64,000 bases of DNA, from positions 20,383,594 to 20,447,593 of the forward strand of contig CM026398.1 of NCBI GenBank assembly GCA_014843695.1, read 5' to 3'. Below the pieces are notes generated by a model, which had not been told where the DNA came from, did not search any database, and worked only from the letters and a program-made list of their open reading frames with translations. Position numbers and translations under genes: made by a program. The DNA comes from Archivesica marissinica (lineage: Eukaryota > Mollusca > Bivalvia > Venerida > Vesicomyidae). Positions 59,701 to 64,000 of the stretch are shown one piece after another (within the stretch, counting starts at the first letter, position 1; each line of letters begins with the position of its first letter).

Positions 59701-62700
59701 TCCAGCCTTTCCATCTGCTATTCGAAGTGATCTTACGGACAATGTTAAAGCAGGTGTAAATGTTCCGAACAAATTTAGTAACGACTATCTACCAATGTTC
59801 TATAATAAAACTGTTAATTTTGAAGCAGACGGCACCCAACATCATGATGAGATTTCTTTTAACATGTTCACATCATCGTCGGTGGTAAGTTTTACATCTC
59901 GTATACTAGTATCTCATACAAACTATTAAACATCATTGACATACAATAAGCATGAGATCCGCGTTCGCTTCAGGTGCGAATGGTCCGGAGTTCGAGCCCC
60001 GCTGGAGCCGGTACGATTGTGCCCTTAGGCAAGGCATTTAGATTCCACATTGCCTCTTCTCTCTCCTTCGTGACGATGGATTCCATCAGGAATGAGGTCT
60101 CGAGAGTGATTGATATAAGTTGAAAGAACTTGTTTCGCAATCGAGCTCAAATAAATTTGTATAAACTAAGCATGAGAACGTTTTGGAAATGTAGAGCTCT
60201 ATAGAAAAAGTACATATTTATAGCTTTCAAGTAGCATTTTTTAAAAACTTGGATGTGGGCAGTAGCAGTGTCGAACGCCTTCTGTAAATCTAAAATGACC
60301 ATGCCAATATAATTTCCGTTATCCATTTCAAGTTTGATAAAATCAGTAAGATGTAAAAGACAGGTATCTGTGGAATATTGATGTCTAAAACCAGATTGAT
60401 GGGCATAAAGTAACTTATTTTCCGTTAAGTACCGCTCTACCTAATCATATATTATCCTCTTAAGGACCTTTGGCACAACACTTAGACTTGACACCGGACG
60501 GTAATTACCAGCTTCCGTCTTATCACTCTTTTTGTATAAAGGTACAACACGGGCAGATTTAAGGTAATCGGGAACAATACTAGTAATAATGGACAAATTA
60601 ATTATGAGTAAGGGGTTCGGCAATGATATGTACACCGTCTTTATTAAAACGTGCAGGAATTCCATCAAGGCCTGTAACTTTGTTGCCACCTAATTTGTTT
60701 AAATATTTGATAACAGTACCCTGGTGTGATTTAAGTTTATTATCGTCTCTACCGGTTGCTAGTATGAGCGACGCCTCCTGAAGAGATTAGTCATCAAATT
60801 TTGAGGATAGTGCAATGATACAGACAGAGGTCCATTCCAGAGTCTCCTTTGGTTCTGTTACGTGCACCAACACGAGAACCTCTGTTTAAAGTCACACAAT
60901 GATTCCCATCATAGTATTTAGGATGTATGGCATAGCGGGGTCGGACTTGCAACCTCTGAATTACAAGTCCAGTGTGTTAACCACTACACCACTTACCCGC
61001 TACACTTGGTATTTTTCTTTTGCTATACACTCAACAAAATTACTAATCGGTCATCTGGTGATTTAATAATATTGGGAGCCCAACTAATAATCGTACAACA
61101 TCAAAATATTGCCATTTAATGCATTTTATTCCATATGATTATCCAGCAATTCATTGCACATACATCTGTAATCAAATATATCAAATAAGATGATACATGA
61201 ATGTATGAATATTGATATTATATGGTTATTAATTTGCTCCAAATACCTTAACACACCCGGAGACCGATTAGGAATTTTGTTGAGTGTATAGTTCTGCAAT
61301 ATATAGACCGATTAATTAATACGTCACATTGTTATAGGTTAACTATTTTTGTTGAGTGTATAGTTCTGCAATATATAGACCGATTAATTAATACGTCACA
61401 TTGTTATAGGTTAACTATTTTTGTTGAGTGTATAGTTCTGCAATATATAGACCGATTAATTAATACGTCACATTGTTATAGGTTAACTATTTTTGTTGAG
61501 TGTATAGTTCTGCAATATATAGACCGATTAATTAATACGTCACATTGTTATAGGTTAACTATTTTTGTTGAGTGTATAGTTCTGCAATATATAGACCGAT
61601 TAATTAATACGTCACGTTGTTATAGGTTAACTATTTTTGTTGAGTGTATAGTTCTGCAATATATAGACCGATTAATTAATACGTCACGTTGTTATAGGTT
61701 AACTATTTTTGTTGAGTGTATAGTTCTGCAATATATAGACCGATAAATTATACGTCACGTTGTTATAGGTTACTATTTTTGTTGAGTGTATAGTTCTGCA
61801 ATATATAGACCGATTAATTAATACGTCACATTGTTATAGGTTAACTATTTTTGTTGAGTGTATAGTTCTGCAATATATAGACCGATTAATTAATACGTCA
61901 CATTGTTATAGGTTAACTATTTTTGTTGAGTGTATAGTTCTGCAATATATAGACCGATTAATTAATACGTCACATTGTTATAGGTTAACTATTTTTGTTG
62001 AGTGTATAGTTCTGCAATATATAGACCGATTAATTAATACGTCACGTTGTTATAGGTTAACTATTTTTGTTGAGTGTATAGTTCTGCAATATAGAGACCG
62101 ATTAATTAATACGTCACATTGTTATAGGTTAACTATTTTTGTTGAGTGTATAGTTCTGCAATATATAGACCGATTAATTAATACGTCACGTTGTGATAGG
62201 TTAACTATTCTTGACCGTTACTATAGTATCATTGGAACATAATGACTTGTAGACCAATTTGCTAATATGTCATATAAATACATTAATTCCCGTGTAAGCA
62301 TCAACATAGCATATCTACCGTTGCTTTTCTTTTTCTTTTACAGATTGAACACATCGGGACATTTACTAATGGTGAATATATCGCTGCATCTAATGTACAC
62401 GTGTTAGCGTCGTCCGCGTGTAATATGTATTGCCAAGAATGTCAAGAACAGGTTGATATTAGATACTCCTATCTCCATGGGGACGTCATTATTCTTGGGT
62501 TGTTCTCTGTGAGACATTATGGCGAGACCGCGTTTACATGTGGGCATACCAGACGAGATACAAATGATATAATCACCGTGTCCTCATTCATTCAATCAGT
62601 TATAGCCAGGCGAAATCAAACTGGAATAAAGTTTGGTGCCATTGCAATAGATGACTGCTACAATGGCCTCAATACGAATCAATACCTGGCAGAACTATTT

Positions 62701-63822
62701 AGCAAAAGGAAAATAATCCAAGACCCTGTATCAAATACAGTGATCAATTTTGATAATGTTATATCAATCATTGGAGCTTTATCGAGCCCCGTTTCGTTAG
62801 TTGTTGCAGATTTAGCAACTTCAGTTGGTTTGCCAATGATTTCGTATGGTGCATCATCCCCCGACCTGGACAATCGCAATAGATATCCTTACTTCTTGCG
62901 AACTGTTCCTAGTGATACACTTCAAGTGCAAGGTATGATCAATGTAGTTTCAGAGCTGGAAGTCTCTCATGTAGGATTGGTTTATATAAATGATGCGTAC
63001 GGACAAAGAGGCAAGTTAAAGCTTCTAGAAGAGGCTGCCAGCAGGAATATATGTATTGAAAATGCGATAAGTGTTACACTAGACATGACTGATGAATATG
63101 TAAAGTCATATGTCATCGAAGAACTGTATCAGCAACAAGTAAGAGTTGTGTTATTTTTTGGAATTGATAGTATCGCTCGACAGATGCTGGAGGTAATGAG
63201 TGCTGAGTTTAGTAGTAAATACGAGCCTCTTGTCTTCATAGCGAGTGAGGCATGGGGAACGAATCAGCATCTCATTGAAGGTAACATAGGACACACCAGC
63301 AAAGGTTCTATTGTGTTCAATATTGCAACAAAATCGTATAACAGCGAGTCGTACAATACATACATACACAGTCTGCAGTCCACACAAGTCTATATAAACA
63401 GATGGATTCCCAAGTATTTCGAAGCTTACAATGATTGCAACTATCTCACTTCATTTGAAAAATCCTTCTTTGGAAACAGAACTCTGAAACAACCGAATCT
63501 ATGCGGAAGCAGCGATTTTAAGAGCACTTTAGATGCAAATACCGCAAATATTCTCTATAAAGACCAGCGAAGTGTCCATACGATCCTTTCCGTATTTGCT
63601 GTAACTGAAGGCTTCAAGAAGTTGTGTGAGCAAGAAAGACAACCAGCTTGTTCAGCAAGTCTTGTCAAATCTGCACATGGCGCATATTTCGAATTCATAA
63701 AATCCACTCGGTATGAAGAGAATACTCCGATATTTGACGAGGACGGAAATGGAAATATTGGATATACGATATACAACATACAGCGCAAGGGAACTGTCAA
63801 TATAGCGTACGATTATGAAATG
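47462..63822 (+). CDS. Class C GPCR-like receptor with two tandem Venus-flytrap domains (5' part, 5 exons)
   Basis: Exons 47462-47750, 57374-57496, 58140-58297, 59102-59884 and 62344-63822 join to 944 codons with matching GT-AG phases. A signal peptide (residues ~1-22, FVYVFLEIVLSLAFGVFA) is followed by one ANF-receptor/periplasmic-binding-like module (~30-430) and a second (~470-935). Module 2 has GALSSPVSLVVAD, PMISYGASSPDLDNRNRYPY, FLRTVPSD and NDAYGQRG, as in metabotropic glutamate-type receptors. Module 1 keeps the fold signatures (VTIGYDLYDNC, GWNFIIVVH, ...VNFEADG) but lacks the amino-acid-binding serines. A short Cys cluster (ACNMYCQEC) links the modules. The Cys-rich and seven-helix parts would lie beyond the window; whether they exist is unknown. 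It could instead be a single-pass guanylyl-cyclase-like receptor. Confidence 0.88.
47877..48357. mobile_element. Palindromic family C SINE complex
   Basis: An inverted 38-bp SINE tail (TAGTTTATACAAATTTATTT...) at 47882-47920 precedes a complete + strand SINE (GTGATAGCGCAGTGGATAGG ... TAAACTA, ~47921-48158). This is followed directly by a near-complete minus-strand copy (~48159-48357). The two ~200-bp copies could fold into a long hairpin within intron 1 of the receptor. Confidence 0.85.
48400..49150. other. Intron region with GC-richer unassigned segment
   Basis: 48440-48680 has scattered TGCTATGAC-like repeats. 48730-49100 is GC-richer with open frames on both strands (a minus-strand frame at 48809-49132 contains CPYCKCSRP), none of which I recognise. 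Possibly a decayed element. Confidence 0.35.
49155..49450 (+). mobile_element. Family E SINE
   Basis: Decayed tRNA-like head, then TTCTTTCAAGTGAGGAAG, then CCAATAATAGCTGGAGAGTT and the CCAAAGCTATTGGTGGACTT tail. Longer than the copy at 1995-2253. Confidence 0.6.
49785..49937 (+). mobile_element. Family E SINE 3' fragment
   Basis: CATGTGAGGAAGCTATCC ... CCAGCAATAGCTGCAGTGTC ... AGCTGTTGGTGCGACTTTAA matches the body and tail of family E. The head is absent. Confidence 0.55.
50828..51055 (+). mobile_element. tRNA-derived SINE (family B), full length
   Basis: Head GTCCGATTAGCGCAGTGGTT (A box), B box GGGTTCGATCCTCGG, body CCAGATCAGACAGGTGGGTT and CTCCGGGTACTCCGGTTTCC. The tail GAGAGTGATTAATATAAGTT ... 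AAATAAATAAAGTTTAAAC is the probable source of the minisatellite at 3147-3550. Confidence 0.85.
51565..56390. repeat. ~4.8-kb array of a 21-bp unit in receptor intron 1 (~230 copies)
   Basis: Unit GGTATTGTATTTGTAATTACT, with position variants TTACT/TTGCT/TTGTT/GTACT and TTGTAA/TTGTTA. Because 21 is a multiple of three and the unit lacks stops in some frames, it yields artefactual open frames up to 623 residues (repeated 7-residue IVFVITG or WYCICNY). TAATTA homeodomain-like cores recur. The + strand is T/G-rich with almost no C. Larger blocks are duplicated: ~54220-54630 and ~54840-55250 share the same variant order. Confidence 0.97.
56463..56521. repeat. GTC trinucleotide microsatellite, duplicated
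   Basis: Two runs of GTC triplets, each followed by TTCCTACTGTA, which is itself duplicated. Confidence 0.88.
56745..57353. mobile_element. 609-bp MITE, parent of the 37-bp satellite unit
   Basis: Ends TTAAAGCAGCATTACATCGT and its inverse ACGATGTAATGCTGCTTTAA. Near the right end (~57261-57299) it contains one copy of the satellite unit (AGAATGTGTAGCAGCATTGC...) followed by the same A/T flank as at 1895. No transposase is encoded. The element stops 20 bp before receptor exon 2, so its right end supplies part of the intron just upstream of the acceptor. Confidence 0.85.
57374..57496 (+). CDS. Receptor exon 2
   Basis: Acceptor CTGTATCTACAG, donor G|GTAAGC; 123 nt. Encodes GYDLYDNCDNGDITTDLLFS then GLVSGQQVDCNPQSSESPLYV. 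The 'GYdi.DtC' block is a hallmark of class C receptor flytrap domains. Confidence 0.9.
57657..57917 (+). mobile_element. Family A SINE
   Basis: CCGTGGTCGAGTGGTTAAGG head, GGGTTCGAGCCCCG intact B box, GCCCGCCGGCGATATAGCCC body and AACCCGAAAAATAACAATA tail. The best-preserved internal promoter boxes among the three copies. Confidence 0.85.
58140..58297 (+). CDS. Receptor exon 3
   Basis: Acceptor TGCATATTTAG, donor GTAAGT; 158 nt, starting in phase 1 and ending in phase 0. Encodes GAVSLTTPEVTSIMSRLFEP and ...SRDHTNLLQTVVSFRQEAM. It corresponds to the lobe-1 ligand loop of flytrap 1, where the usual Ser/Thr contacts are replaced (SLTT; FRPLHSSPVL). Confidence 0.88.
58778..58812. repeat. CTAT microsatellite
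   Basis: Short run of CTAT/ATCT tetranucleotides with one ATAT interruption. Confidence 0.85.
59102..59884 (+). CDS. Receptor exon 4: rest of flytrap 1
   Basis: Acceptor TTTAACTTTTAG, donor GTAAGT; 783 nt, phase 0. Begins AIAKMLSVIGWNFIIVVHTE and ends VNFEADGTQHHDEISFNMFT SSSV. It covers lobe 2 and the return to lobe 1, with predicted helices and strands in the usual order and N-glycosylation sequons (NFT, NKS, NSS, NKT). Confidence 0.9.
59958..60167 (+). mobile_element. Family C SINE, 5'-truncated, with 10-bp target-site duplication
   Basis: Starts within the tRNA-like head (CCGCGTTCGCTTCAGGTGCG) and ends ATAAATTTGTATAAACT. AAGCATGAGA flanks it on both sides (59948-59957 and 60168-60177). 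Confidence 0.85.
60240..60715 (-). pseudogene. Non-LTR retrotransposon reverse-transcriptase fragment
   Basis: Minus-strand reading gives VPDYLKSARVVPLYKKSDKT, EAGNYRPVSSLSVVPKVLKR and, after a stop, GMVILDLQKAFDT. These are RT blocks 1-2 through motif A (the D of 'lDl.kAFDt') in CR1/jockey/L2-like LINEs. Stops and truncation show it is dead. It lies antisense in receptor intron 4. Confidence 0.8.
60733..61003 (-). mobile_element. Family D SINE
   Basis: On the minus strand the head has GTGGTTAACACACTGGACTT and the tail has CAGGAGGCGTCGCTCATAC. More diverged than the other copies. Confidence 0.75.
61023..61288. mobile_element. MITE with CACTCAACAAAATT termini
   Basis: Left end TATACACTCAACAAAATTAC..TAATCGGTC and right end GACCGATTAGGAATTTTGTT GAGTGTATA are inverted repeats of ~28 bp flanked by TA, as in Tc1/mariner-type elements. 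Its right terminus forms the start of the first unit of the adjoining 72-bp array. Confidence 0.8.
61275..62206. repeat. 72-bp tandem array (~13 copies) in receptor intron 4
   Basis: Each unit includes TTTTGTTGAGTGTATAGTTC, GACCGATTAATTAATACGTC and GTTATAGGTTAACTA. Units are almost identical, differing mainly by CACATTG/CACGTTG and a few single-base changes, implying recent expansion. The array ends ~140 bp before exon 5. Confidence 0.95.
62344..63822 (+). CDS. Receptor exon 5: inter-module linker and flytrap 2
   Basis: Acceptor CTTTTTCTTTTACAG; 1,479 nt, phase 0; donor most likely at ATG|GTAAAT (63823), because the frame beyond reads low-complexity AT-rich sequence to a stop at 63951. It encodes IEHIGTFTNGEY, the ACNMYCQEC cluster, then a full second binding module: DVIILGLFSVRHYG, FGAIAIDDCYN, GALSSPVSLVVAD, VSHVGLVYINDAYG, VRVVLFFGIDSIARQMLEVM, VFIASEAWGTNQHLIEGN, FDEDGNGNIGYTIYNIQ. 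A single exon for the whole module contrasts with flytrap 1, which is split over four. Confidence 0.9.
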
Positions 63823-64000
63823 GTAAATACTCTCATCACTGACATTATTAATTCAAAGTTTCAAGTTTATTGGCATTATCAGCATTATATTGCCGTTGGC
63901 CATTTACACACAAGTATTAACTATGGCAAAAATACATACACAAATACATAAATACATACATACACATTTTAAGAAACAGTGATATTATCTAGGTTTTATT

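Noticed and set aside
63823..63951. Reading receptor exon 5 through to the stop at 63951
   Set aside because: A GTAAAT donor in phase 0 at 63823 lies at the usual end of the flytrap module, and the following residues are low-complexity AT-rich sequence; the gene more likely continues by splicing.

Overview
The window looks like AT-rich, repeat-dense animal nuclear DNA. It has multi-exon genes with GT-AG introns, tRNA-derived SINEs, MITEs, non-LTR retrotransposon remnants and long satellite or minisatellite arrays. The proteins and the repeat mix suggest an invertebrate, probably a lophotrochozoan and perhaps a mollusc. That placement is inference, because no species marker is visible. Tandem arrays make up roughly a third of the bases, and a 1,000-N assembly gap interrupts one of them.

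Two clear protein-coding genes, both on the + strand and both cut by the window edges, carry most of the coding content. (1) The 3' half of a UBA1-type ubiquitin-activating enzyme (E1) gene is spread over eight exons from 3001 to 20169 (322 codons plus stop, all splice phases consistent). Its introns are swollen by minisatellites. One array is built from the end of a coding exon plus its 5' splice site. (2) The 5' part of a class C GPCR-like receptor gene is spread over five exons from 47462 to 63822 (944 codons, phases consistent, continuing past the window). It encodes a signal peptide and two tandem Venus-flytrap ligand-binding modules. Its first intron (about 9.6 kb) contains a ~4.8 kb array of a 21-bp unit. 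A third likely gene is a single-exon 254-residue coiled-coil protein of unknown family at 28547-29311.

Layout: 1-1946 is a 37-bp satellite ending in a MITE terminus. 1995-20169 holds a SINE, MITEs and the UBA1 3' half with arrays at 3147-3550, 3560-4160, 5778-8921, 14155-14363, 14564-14715 and 14975-19952. 20170-28500 is intergenic, with SINEs, TTAA-flanked MITEs, hAT-like MITEs and a CpG-rich 22-bp array. 28547-29311 is the coiled-coil gene. 29312-38400 is a graveyard of transposon genes (hAT transposase piece, a decayed multi-domain element ORF, LINE 3' end). 38751-39599 plus the gap is a 40-bp array. 41849-43724 is a 29-bp array with an octamer motif in each unit. 45058-46680 holds more tandem and simple repeats. 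47462-63822 is the receptor gene, with SINEs, a 609-bp MITE ending 20 bp before exon 2, LINE reverse-transcriptase debris and a 72-bp array in its introns.

The unifying theme is local tandem amplification of sequence that can be traced to a source: MITE interiors or ends, a SINE tail, and exon/splice-site edges. The two main genes show no obvious functional link to each other.
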